Assembly: GCA_947166105.1 (NCBI GenBank) | Contig: CAMVCZ010000006.1 | Location: forward strand, 1-64,000 | Length of the DNA stretch: 64,000 nt | Reading direction: 5' to 3' | Source of the DNA: an uncultured Bacteroidales bacterium | GTDB lineage: Bacteria > Bacteroidota > Bacteroidia > Bacteroidales > F082 | Shown here: piece by piece, positions 27,515 to 35,397 of the stretch | Layout: the number at the start of each line of letters is the position of its first letter | Position numbering within the stretch: the stretch's first letter is position 1 | Notes under the pieces: generated by a model | Database searches by the model: none | What the model was told of the DNA's origin: nothing | What the model saw: only the letters and a program-made list of their open reading frames with translations | Program-made: the position numbers and the translations under genes

Positions 27515-28666
27515 TTATTTCCGCCAGACCATCTTGTTCACGATACCCGTGTAGCTTTGGATAATTTTCACCACCTTGGTACTCACATTCTCATCCACAT
27601 AGTCGGGAACCGGGATGCCATGGTCGCCGTTAGCATTCATTGTCACTGCCGTATCTACTGCTTGCAAGAGGCTGTCCTTGTCAATGCCGGCAATGAAGAA
27701 ACAGCCTTTGTCCAATGCCTCGGGGCGCTCCGTGCTCGTGCGGATGCACACTGCGGGGAAGGGATGGCCAACACTTGTGAAGAATGAACTTTCCTCTGGC
27801 AAGGTGCCACTGTCGCTCACCACAGCAAAGGCATTCATTTGCAAACAGTTGTAATCGTGGAAGCCCAGCGGCTCATGCTGGATGACGCGCGGGTCGAGTT
27901 GGAAGCCACTTGATTCAAGACGCTTGCGGCTGCGCGGATGGCAACTGTAAAGAATGGGCATATCGTATTTCTCTGCCATTCTGTTGATGGCATTGAAAAG
28001 GCTCAAGAAGTTCTTTTCCGTGTCGATGTTCTCCTCGCGATGGGCGGAGAGTAGGATGTATCTGCCTTTTTCGAGGTTCAGCCGCTTATGGATGTCAGAG
28101 GCCTCGATTTCCTTCAGGTTGTTGTGCAGCACTTCTGCCATGGGACTGCCCGTGACGTAAGTACGCTCCTTGGGCAAGCCGCAGTCGGCAAGGTATCTTC
28201 TCGCGTGCTCGCTGTAGGCCATGTTTACGTCGGAGATGATGTCCACAATGCGGCGGTTGGTTTCCTCGGGCAAGCATTCGTCCTTGCAGCGGTTGCCGGC
28301 TTCCATGTGGAAAATCGGGATATGCAGGCGCTTGGCTCCGATGACCGAAAGACAACTGTTGGTGTCGCCCAAGACCAAAACAGCATCAGGCTTGATTTCC
28401 ACCATGAGTTGATAACTCTTGGCGATAATGTTGCCCATGGTTTCGCCGAGGTCGTTGCCGACGGCATCCATGTAAACCTCGGGGTCGGCGAGTTTCAAGT
28501 CTTTGAAAAACACGCCATTGAGGTTGTAGTCATAATTCTGGCCGGTATGGGCCAAGATGCAGTCGAAATATTGTCTGCACTTGTTGATGACGGCGGCTAA
28601 CCTGATAATCTCAGGACGTGTGCCGACGATAATCAACAATTTCAATTTGCCATTATTCTTAAACAT
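27515..28666 (-). CDS. capG: UDP-HexNAc 2-epimerase (WecB family), last step to UDP-L-FucNAc
   Basis: 383 aa non-hydrolysing UDP-GlcNAc 2-epimerase fold: GTRPEIIRLA at the start, HTGQNYD, HMEAGNRCKDECLPEETNRR and the SDSGTLPEESSF active-site segment. Following capE and capF, the likely reaction is C2 epimerisation to UDP-L-FucNAc (CapG/FnlC/WbjD). A UDP-ManNAc-forming WecB is the alternative, less likely given the context. Confidence 0.88.
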   Translation of the reverse strand: MFKNNGKLKLLIIVGTRPEIIRLAAVINKCRQYFDCILAHTGQNYDYNLNGVFFKDLKLADPEVYMDAVGNDLGETMGNIIAKSYQLMVEIKPDAVLVLGDTNSCLSVIGAKRLHIPIFHMEAGNRCKDECLPEETNRRIVDIISDVNMAYSEHARRYLADCGLPKERTYVTGSPMAEVLHNNLKEIEASDIHKRLNLEKGRYILLSAHREENIDTEKNFLSLFNAINRMAEKYDMPILYSCHPRSRKRLESSGFQLDPRVIQHEPLGFHDYNCLQMNAFAVVSDSGTLPEESSFFTSVGHPFPAVCIRTSTERPEALDKGCFFIAGIDKDSLLQAVDTAVTMNANGDHGIPVPDYVDENVSTKVVKIIQSYTGIVNKMVWRK

Positions 28667-28759
28667 CTAAAAATAGTTTTGTTTTGAACATCGAAATACC
28701 CGAATGAACCCGAAAAGGGAAATACAAATTGGGGTAATTCGTGTCTTTCGATGTTTATA

Positions 28760-29959
28760 TTAAACTGGATCGAAGTAAGTGTCAGGCTTATTAGGATTGA
28801 AAACTTCGTTGCAGTACATCACTGTCACCAAATCCTCGGTATCGCTGAGGTTGATGATGTTGTGCGTATAGCCAGGAAGCATGTGCACCGTTTGGATGTT
28901 GTCGCCGCTCACCTCAAACTCAAAAACTTCGTCCGAGCCTTCCTTGCGCTCCTGAATCAGCCCGTGACCTTTCACGACGATGAAAAGTTCCCATTTTGAA
29001 TGATGCCAGTGCTGACCTTTGGTGATGCCCGGTTTCGAGATGTTGATGCTCACCTGGCCGCAGTTGGCCAAATGCACCAACTCGGTGAACGAGCCCCTGT
29101 CGTCCACATTCATCTTCAGCGGATAGGCGACTTTCTCTTTGGGGAGATAGGATAAATATGTGGAATACAGTTTCTTGGCAAAGCTGCCTTCGGGAATCTC
29201 AGGAATCATCAGGGTCTTGGGCTGCTCGGCGAACCTATAAAGCAAATCCACAATCTCGCCCAACTTGATATGGTGCGTAACAGGACAATAGCAGTATTTC
29301 CCTTTCTCCAAGGGGAACACGCCAAGTCCGTCAAAGTCGCAGCGGTGTTCCTTGCCTTGCAGCGCAGCAATCATCTCGGCCACAAGGTCGTCGATGTAGA
29401 GCAGTTCCAACTCCACGCTCGGATCGTTCACGGTGATGGGCAGGTCGTTGGCGATGTTGTTGCAGAAAGTGGCGACGGCACTATTGTAGTTAGGCCTGCA
29501 CCACTTGCCGAAAAGGTTGGGGAAACGGTATATCAACACCTTGGCACCCGTTTCGTCCTGATACTTCAGGAACAACTCTTCGCCCGCCTTCTTGCTCCTG
29601 CCGTATTCGGAATTGCCGAAACGACCCGTCAAAGAGGCTTGTTGTGAGCTGCTCAACATCACGGGGCAATGGTTGTTGTGTTTCTTCAAAGTATCGAGCA
29701 GTGTACTGGCAAAACCGAAGTTGCCTTCCATAAACTCGCTCTGCTCCTTCGGACGGTTCACGCCGGCCAGATTGAAAACGAAGTCGCAGTCTTGGCAAAA
29801 AGCATATAGTTCCTCGGGCTTGCTATCAATGTCATATTCGTAAATGTCATCCACCTTAAAGTCCCTATAGCAGCGGGCCTTGCCTTCCTTGATATTGTTA
29901 AGTTCGGCGCACAGGTTCCGACCTACGAAACCTTTCGCTCCAGTCACTAATATTTTCAT
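28760..29959 (-). CDS. capF: CapF/FnlB-type bifunctional reductase with cupin domain
   Basis: 399 aa. N-terminal SDR domain (TGAKGFVGRNLCAEL; SEYGRSKKAGE with the Tyr-Lys pair) and a C-terminal cupin domain (TKGQHWHHSKWELFIVVKGHG). This two-domain layout is specific to CapF/FnlB/WbjC, which converts the CapE product by C3 epimerisation in the cupin domain and C4 reduction in the SDR domain. Confidence 0.93.
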   Translation of the reverse strand: MKILVTGAKGFVGRNLCAELNNIKEGKARCYRDFKVDDIYEYDIDSKPEELYAFCQDCDFVFNLAGVNRPKEQSEFMEGNFGFASTLLDTLKKHNNHCPVMLSSSQQASLTGRFGNSEYGRSKKAGEELFLKYQDETGAKVLIYRFPNLFGKWCRPNYNSAVATFCNNIANDLPITVNDPSVELELLYIDDLVAEMIAALQGKEHRCDFDGLGVFPLEKGKYCYCPVTHHIKLGEIVDLLYRFAEQPKTLMIPEIPEGSFAKKLYSTYLSYLPKEKVAYPLKMNVDDRGSFTELVHLANCGQVSINISKPGITKGQHWHHSKWELFIVVKGHGLIQERKEGSDEVFEFEVSGDNIQTVHMLPGYTHNIINLSDTEDLVTVMYCNEVFNPNKPDTYFDPV

Positions 29960-30060
29960 CTTATCTTATCTTACGGTTTTCATGTTTAATATCGAAAGAC
30001 CCAAAAAAACCGAAAAGGGATATGGTTTTTCGAGATGATTCATGTTTTTTGTGGTTCTAA

Positions 30061-31110
30061 TCACTTAACGATGTTAGGAATGCCGTTCAACTCATTCTGG
30101 ATATATTCCAATGAGGCGATTTTTGCCTTTGTTTCTTCCAAATTGAGGCGGCGGGTGTTGTCGCTGTTGAATTCCTCGATGGTGGCACGCTTGGTGTCGC
30201 CGTCCTTGAAATACTTGTCGTAGTTCAGGTCGCGGTTGTCGGCGGGCACGCGGTAGAAGTTGCCCATGTCCTCAGCCTTGGCGCACTCTTCTTTGGTAAG
30301 GAGCGTTTCGTACATTTTCTCGCCATGGCGTATGCCTATGACCTTAATCTCTTCTTTCTTGCCACCAAACAGCTCGCAAACCGCCTCAGCTTGGGTTTGG
30401 ATGGTGCAAGCAGGAGCTTTCTGCACGAGGATGTCACCATTTTGGCCGTGTTCGAAAGCAAACAATACCAAATCAACGGCTTCCTCTAACGACATGATAA
30501 AGCGGGTCATCTTCGGCTCTGTCAAGGTGATGGGGTTTCCCTTGCGAATCTGGTCGATCCAAAGCGGAATGACCGAACCGCGCGAGCACATCACGTTGCC
30601 ATAGCGGGTGCAGCAGATTTTGGTGTTTCCGCTGAGGCGGCTCTTGGCCACGGCAATCTTTTCCTCGATGGCTTTGGTGATGCCCATGGCATTGATGGGA
30701 TAGGCGGCCTTGTCGGTGGAAAGACAGATGACACACTTCACACCAGCGTCGATAGCGGCATCCAAGGTGTTGTCGGTACCTATCACGTTGGTCTTAACGG
30801 CCTCCATCGGGAAGAATTCGCACGACGGCACTTGTTTCAAGGCGGCGGCATGAAACACATAGTCCACGCCTTTCATGGCGTATTTCAGTGTACTTTTGTT
30901 GCGCACATCGCCAATGTAAAACTTTATCTTATTGGCCACTTCAGGCATTCTCGCCTGAAAGTCGTGGCGCATGTCGTCTTGCTTTTTCTCGTCGCGTGAA
31001 AATATGCGAATCTCGCCAATATCCGTTCTCAAAAAACGGTTCAAAACGGCGTTGCCAAAACTGCCTGTGCCTCCCGTGATGAGGAGGACTTTGTCTTTGA
31101 ATACAGACAT
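30061..31110 (-). CDS. capE: CapE/FnlA-type UDP-GlcNAc 4,6-dehydratase/5-epimerase
   Basis: 349 aa extended SDR. It has TGGTGSFGNAVL at the N-terminus, then the segment ALKQVPSCEFFPMEAVKTN where the usual Tyr of the YxxxK motif is replaced in this family, then GNVMCSRGSVIPL. It converts UDP-GlcNAc to a 4-keto-6-deoxy sugar, the first step to UDP-L-FucNAc. It is the first gene of the operon, with a long leader upstream. Confidence 0.93.
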   Translation of the reverse strand: MSVFKDKVLLITGGTGSFGNAVLNRFLRTDIGEIRIFSRDEKKQDDMRHDFQARMPEVANKIKFYIGDVRNKSTLKYAMKGVDYVFHAAALKQVPSCEFFPMEAVKTNVIGTDNTLDAAIDAGVKCVICLSTDKAAYPINAMGITKAIEEKIAVAKSRLSGNTKICCTRYGNVMCSRGSVIPLWIDQIRKGNPITLTEPKMTRFIMSLEEAVDLVLFAFEHGQNGDILVQKAPACTIQTQAEAVCELFGGKKEEIKVIGIRHGEKMYETLLTKEECAKAEDMGNFYRVPADNRDLNYDKYFKDGDTKRATIEEFNSDNTRRLNLEETKAKIASLEYIQNELNGIPNIVK

Positions 31111-31275
31111 TTTATTTTATCATTTCTTTATTGTTAAGCACTATAAGGATTTCTTATAGCTTCGCCCCGTCAGTCACATGTTAGGGCTGACATGTTATTA
31201 TCTTTCAATTAGATAAGGAAGGAAAAACCTTTTGTCTTTTTCGTTTTTTGGCTCCCATTCCTAGTCTTTTCGCGG

Positions 31276-31283
31276 CAAAGGTA
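31276..31283 (-). promoter_or_regulatory. Promoter -7 box of the polysaccharide operon
   Basis: The minus strand reads TACCTTTGC, a full match to the Bacteroidota -7 element TAnnTTTG. No clear TTTG was seen at the expected -33 distance, only T-rich sequence. Transcription would start near 31268 and run through capE down to the end of the locus. Confidence 0.5.
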
Positions 31284-31380
31284 TGGAAAAAAACATCATA
31301 ATAAAATAAAACTTTGTGTTTTTTTTGGTGTCTTTTGTTTTTTGTCGAATAAACCTAACAAACCGAGCCACCTATCAAAC

Positions 31381-31407
31381 AAAAAAGCCCGCTTGTTGGC
31401 AGGCTTT
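31381..31407 (-). terminator. Rho-independent terminator of tRNA-Cys
   Basis: On the minus strand AAAGCCTGC pairs with GCGGGCTTT (nine pairs, one G-U) around a short CAACAA-type loop and is followed by a run of T. It begins 12 bases after the tRNA end. Confidence 0.75.
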
Positions 31408-31418
31408 CTCTTGGGTTG

Positions 31419-31489
31419 AGGTACCTGGCGGATTCGAACCGCCGTCCCCGGTTTTGCAGACCGATCCCTAACCACTCGGGCAAGGTACC
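31419..31489 (-). tRNA. tRNA-Cys (GCA)
   Basis: 71 nt. Acceptor stem GGTACCT pairs with AGGTACC. D loop contains GAGTGGTTA, the anticodon loop reads CTGCAAA giving anticodon GCA, and the T loop is GTTCGAATC. The base after the acceptor stem is T (U73), the cysteine identity base. CCA is not encoded. It has its own promoter and terminator, so it is a single-gene unit at the junction between the glycosyltransferase operon and the polysaccharide locus. Confidence 0.95.
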
Positions 31490-31524
31490 CTTTTAACTAC
31501 GTTGAATCTTACGATTTGCGGCTG

Positions 31525-31555
31525 CAAAGATACATCTTTTTTATTTCACGGCAAG
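31525..31555 (-). promoter_or_regulatory. Promoter of tRNA-Cys
   Basis: Minus strand: CTTG at 31555-31552, 19 bases, then TATCTTTG at 31532-31525, followed by C. This matches the Bacteroidota -33/-7 layout. The predicted start lies about 30 bases before the tRNA. The -33 element is inside the last codons of the upstream glycosyltransferase gene. Confidence 0.65.
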
Positions 31556-33718
31556 ATTATTTGAAAAAAATATTTTTGTCATACAATTATATCCAATAAC
31601 ACTGTCGTTGTCTAAATGGTTTCCAATATCAGCACCTTTCAGGAAAGTTCCGCTACCGGCATTGGAAAGGAAGGCTCCTGAAATCAAGTCATACAAACCG
31701 ATTTCGTTGTCTGTCAACCTATAGCATGGGATGTAATGAGCTATCAAATTGTTGTCATCGTCCCAAATTTTGCCTTCAAACAAAACACCTGTCATACTCT
31801 TTGTTTTTGAATCTATGCTGTTATTTTTGAAGATAGTCCAATAAGTGATGGTATCTGGCAGGCGTTTTTCATTTCTAACACAATACAAATCGGTAAAGAT
31901 GGAATCTCCTTGTACATATAGAACACCTATTTTGCTCTGTACGGATTGGAACCGTTTAGTTACATCGATTTTGGTATCAGACCTTCTTTGTTCTTTGTAT
32001 TGTTGCCCATGTTTTTTAACCAGCCAAAAATAAGCCAATTTGTTGCTTTTTCCATATAGGTTGGCACCCAAACGGTTGTTTTTGTCAAGGTAGCCGCAAA
32101 TCAACTGTCCCATTTTGCCCGATCTGACACAACCATCATAATAGATTGTGTGTTTAGGATTTATGGGTATACTTGTATTTATCCATTGTGTGCCATTGGC
32201 CTCGATATAATCCACTTCCTGATATGTTTCAGGAAGGTTGTGTCCTATATTTGTCGTCTGAGTAGAATGGAGTTTGTCATTGAGTTTGTCGAACAATTTG
32301 TTGTCGATGGAGTCAAAACCTCTTGCTGACAATTTTATGGTATTCCAGCCAAATAAAGCCACAAAAAGTACACCGCAATATATATGGAAAAGTTTCAGGT
32401 CCTTATGTCGCATGTGTGTCATGGCATAGGCAGCCATGACAATAATCAAAGGGATGGCTGGCTCGTGGAAACGCTCAGAGTTGGCGGCAAAGGAGAACAT
32501 GATAATGGTTAGATAGGATAATTCGTAGGCTCCAATCAGTGAGAAATCGCGCCATTTCTTTTGCCGAATGGCAATGACGAAGGCCAACATTGCGAAAAAT
32601 GCAAGGAAATTCTTGACATAGGTGCTACCATGTATCATTTTGTTGTGGTCGGGCGACTCTTCCACCATCGGAGCAAGCGGTAATACGAAGGCACCAGGTG
32701 CCAGATACCAACTTTTCGCCAACTCGCTGTGCTTCAGGCCAATGGATGCATAATACTCAGATTGACTATCTATATCCGTGAATTTCATTCGATAGATGTT
32801 TCCCATTTCACGCCCGATAGGGGAGAAAAAGAACACCAACACAACCACCACTGTTGCTGTACTGGCCACGATTTTGCCTTTTTTGCTCACCAAATCCTTG
32901 TCGGAAAGAATCACAAAGACCAGAAAAGCAAAGATCAAGCACATGCCGATGATAGTGCGGAAACCGAATGTCATGGCAGTGAACAAGATAGGGGCAAAGA
33001 TGTTCCAAAAGGTGTATTTTTTGCTTCGGACAAGAAAATCCATGCGCTCAAGGGCAAGGATGGAAAGGAATATCATTTCCATCTCCTTGGTATGGAGGCC
33101 GCAACTTTGTATCAGGATGGGAAAAAACACGCACATCACGGCAGCCAGTCGCCCAACACGCTCGCTAAAAGTTCTCTTGGCCAACTTGTAAACCAAAAGG
33201 CAGAGATATGCGCTCATTAGAGCCTTGAAAATCCTCGGCGTCAATAGGCTGCGGCCAAAAATAGTGTAAATCAAAGTCAACCAAAGCGTATAGCCTTGGT
33301 CAGAGTAACCCATCGTATATGCGTTCAGATACTTGAAAATGTAGGAAATGTAACCGGACTTCACACATTTCGACAAATACACGCCTGTTTTGTGGTACCA
33401 AAGACTGTCGCCAGCATTGTATTCTAAAGCCATGCCCGTTTGGTAATAGTAGTAATAGGATATCAGGATGGCATACAGCCCTCGTATGACAAAAGCCACC
33501 AAAAAGATTTTCCATTTGAAGCGTTTCGGGTCGTCCTTCTTCCAACGGGGATAAAAGACGATGGTGAGCAGAAAGAAAAACAAGACCTCACCAATACCCC
33601 AGAGCATCCATTTGAGTTGCAAGGCAAAATCACTGAAAGCCAAACTTATCGTAAGCAAGGCCGCAAGGTAAAGCCCAATGCCTATGAAAAAAATGTGTCG
33701 AAGGAGCTTGTTTCCCAT
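31541..33718 (-). CDS. GT39-like membrane glycosyltransferase with C-terminal LamG-like domain
   Basis: 725 aa. Residues 1-470 form a polytopic GT39/ArnT-like glycosyltransferase with an acidic first-loop motif (NAGDSLWYH). It aligns end to end with the two paralogues that follow it upstream, which stop at KLSARGLV and KLASRGLT. This copy continues past KLSARGF through a short linker into a domain of about 215 residues (from LPETYQEVDYIEANGTQWI to YDLISGAFLSNAGSGTFLKG). That domain type is known from phage tail and surface proteins as a LamG/concanavalin-like fold. GT39-type enzymes use polyprenyl-phosphate sugars on the periplasmic side, so the extra domain would be periplasmic, perhaps binding the acceptor. 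Third of three tandem copies. Confidence 0.78.
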   Translation of the reverse strand: MGNKLLRHIFFIGIGLYLAALLTISLAFSDFALQLKWMLWGIGEVLFFFLLTIVFYPRWKKDDPKRFKWKIFLVAFVIRGLYAILISYYYYYQTGMALEYNAGDSLWYHKTGVYLSKCVKSGYISYIFKYLNAYTMGYSDQGYTLWLTLIYTIFGRSLLTPRIFKALMSAYLCLLVYKLAKRTFSERVGRLAAVMCVFFPILIQSCGLHTKEMEMIFLSILALERMDFLVRSKKYTFWNIFAPILFTAMTFGFRTIIGMCLIFAFLVFVILSDKDLVSKKGKIVASTATVVVVLVFFFSPIGREMGNIYRMKFTDIDSQSEYYASIGLKHSELAKSWYLAPGAFVLPLAPMVEESPDHNKMIHGSTYVKNFLAFFAMLAFVIAIRQKKWRDFSLIGAYELSYLTIIMFSFAANSERFHEPAIPLIIVMAAYAMTHMRHKDLKLFHIYCGVLFVALFGWNTIKLSARGFDSIDNKLFDKLNDKLHSTQTTNIGHNLPETYQEVDYIEANGTQWINTSIPINPKHTIYYDGCVRSGKMGQLICGYLDKNNRLGANLYGKSNKLAYFWLVKKHGQQYKEQRRSDTKIDVTKRFQSVQSKIGVLYVQGDSIFTDLYCVRNEKRLPDTITYWTIFKNNSIDSKTKSMTGVLFEGKIWDDDNNLIAHYIPCYRLTDNEIGLYDLISGAFLSNAGSGTFLKGADIGNHLDNDSVIGYNCMTKIFFSNNLAVK

Positions 33719-33963
33719 ATTCCTATAATAGTTTATACAATAGTATTGATGCGTTAATTTTTGAAATATGCTTGTAACTTATTGATATTCATTTTGTTAT
33801 TTATGTATTTCGATTTTTTGATTTGAAATCGTGTTTGAGACCAATTTGGGGATTTTTCCCAGTCTATGGATTCCATATCATTCATAATCAAGTATATAGC
33901 AAACTATAGACTGTACAATTAATTGACTATTGAAATTATCGCATCAGTAGTATTTATACAACA
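33719..33963. other. AT-rich gap with repeat, no gene seen
   Basis: 245 bp between two tandem glycosyltransferase genes. It carries the second copy of the degenerate repeat described at 9485-9517 (33753-33785) and the 19-bp motif TTGTAACTTATTGATATTC at 33772-33790, which occurs exactly also at 20683-20701. No coding frame or transposase trace was recognised. It may be an insertion-sequence scar. Confidence 0.4.
33753..33785. repeat. Copy 2 of the ~32-bp degenerate repeat
   Basis: Aligns without gaps to 9485-9517 with a few mismatches, from GTTAATTTTT to TTGTAACTTATTG. Located in the gap between tandem glycosyltransferase genes. Confidence 0.45.
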
Positions 33964-35373
33964 TCAAACCAATCCCCGCGCTGATAGCTTCAGCCAGTTT
34001 CTGATAAACAAGGCCACGAACAGCACTATGCAATATAAATAAAAGATTTTCAAATCTTTGCGTAGTAAATGCGTCATAGAATAAGCCGCCAATAGCATGA
34101 TTAATGGCACGGCTGGTTCATGATAACGTTCTGAATTGGCGGCAAAAGAAAACATGATGATGGCTAAATACGACAACTCATAAGCCCCAATCAAAGAAAA
34201 ATCGCGCCATTTTTTTTGCCGAAAAACCACAACGAAGGCCAACATTGCATAAAAAGCCACGAAATTGGTCACGTATGTGCTACCATGTATCATTTTGTTG
34301 TGATCGGGTGTTTCCTCCAACATAGGTGACAATGGCAACACGAATGCCCCTGGAGCCAATACCCAACTTTGCATCATTTCGCTGTGTTTCAAGCCCAAAG
34401 AATCGATTCTGTCCGACTGAAAACTTAAATCGGAGAATTTATGGCGATAGATATTCTTCATTTCGCGTCCCACGGGGGTCAAAAGAAAGACAAAAAACAC
34501 GGTCACAACAGCACCGATGGTCATTATTTTGCTTTTCCTGTCCATCAATTCCTTTGATGACAAGGCCACAAAGACCAAAAAGGCAAAAATCAGGCACATG
34601 CCGACAATGGTCCGGAAGCCGAAGGTCAAACCTGTGAGAAGGACGGGAAACAAGATGTTCCAAACGGTATAATGCTTGCTGCGAATCAGATAGTCCATGC
34701 GCTCAAGGGCAAGGATGGAGAGAAAAATCATCTCCATCTCCTTAGTGTGCAAGCCACAAATCTGCACCAAAATGGGTGTAAATACGCACATCACGGCAGC
34801 CAAGCGACCCGTGCGCTCACCAAAGGTGCGTGAACCCAACTTCCAAACCACAATGCAGAGATAAGCACTCATCAAGGCCTTAAACAGCCTTGGTGTCAGC
34901 CAACTGCGGCCAAAAATGGAATAAACCAATGTCAGCCAATACATGTAGCCATGTTCGGAAAAGCCCATATCGCCGCAACTCAACACCCTGAAAGCATAGA
35001 GCGGCTCTCCCTGCCTCACAAGCCATGACAAGTAACTTGCAGTACCATGATACAATCTGGAGTCGGCTGCACCGTACTCAAAGCCGATGCCTGTCTCCCA
35101 ATAATAGTAATAACACATCACGAAGGCATAGACCGCTCTTATGGCAAAAGCCGTCCAAAATACCTTGCGCCAAAAGCGTTTCGGGTCGTCCTTCTTCCAA
35201 CGAGGATAAAAGACTATGGTGAGCAGAAAGAAAAACAAGACCTCACCGATGCCCCAAAGCATCCATTTGAGCTGCAAGGCAAAATCCCTGAAAGCCAAAC
35301 TTATCGTAAGCAAAGCGGCAAGGTAAAGCCCAATGCCTATGAAAAAAATGTGTCGAAGGAGCTTGTTTCCCAT
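33964..35373 (-). CDS. GT39-like membrane glycosyltransferase, middle tandem copy
   Basis: 469 aa polytopic protein, acidic first-loop motif GAADSRLYH. The first 66 residues are identical, bar one, to the copy at 31541-33718. From RFWRKVFW onward it resembles the other paralogue at 35398-36804 (TFWRKVFW) more closely, and later sections alternate again. This mosaic suggests gene conversion among the three copies. A 24-bp gap separates it from the copy upstream. Confidence 0.82.
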   Translation of the reverse strand: MGNKLLRHIFFIGIGLYLAALLTISLAFRDFALQLKWMLWGIGEVLFFFLLTIVFYPRWKKDDPKRFWRKVFWTAFAIRAVYAFVMCYYYYWETGIGFEYGAADSRLYHGTASYLSWLVRQGEPLYAFRVLSCGDMGFSEHGYMYWLTLVYSIFGRSWLTPRLFKALMSAYLCIVVWKLGSRTFGERTGRLAAVMCVFTPILVQICGLHTKEMEMIFLSILALERMDYLIRSKHYTVWNILFPVLLTGLTFGFRTIVGMCLIFAFLVFVALSSKELMDRKSKIMTIGAVVTVFFVFLLTPVGREMKNIYRHKFSDLSFQSDRIDSLGLKHSEMMQSWVLAPGAFVLPLSPMLEETPDHNKMIHGSTYVTNFVAFYAMLAFVVVFRQKKWRDFSLIGAYELSYLAIIMFSFAANSERYHEPAVPLIMLLAAYSMTHLLRKDLKIFYLYCIVLFVALFIRNWLKLSARGLV

Positions 35374-35397
35374 ATTCCGATAACGATTTATCCAACC

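Larger units (their letters stand above)
31111..31418. other. Leader of the polysaccharide operon
   Basis: Gene-free 308 bp between tRNA-Cys and capE. It holds the promoter box at 31276-31283 and the tRNA terminator at 31381-31407. It also has a 7-bp inverted repeat (CTATAAG at 31141, CTTATAG at 31153) and a direct repeat of ACATGTTA at 31176 and 31190 with 14-bp spacing. The predicted transcript leader is about 150 nt. No UpxY/UpxZ-type antiterminator gene, which usually starts Bacteroides capsule operons, is present. Confidence 0.5.

Noticed and set aside
31111-31290. Invertible promoter for capsule phase variation
   Set aside because: The inverted repeats are only 7 bp and 12 bases or less apart, no invertase gene is near, and they do not bracket the promoter.
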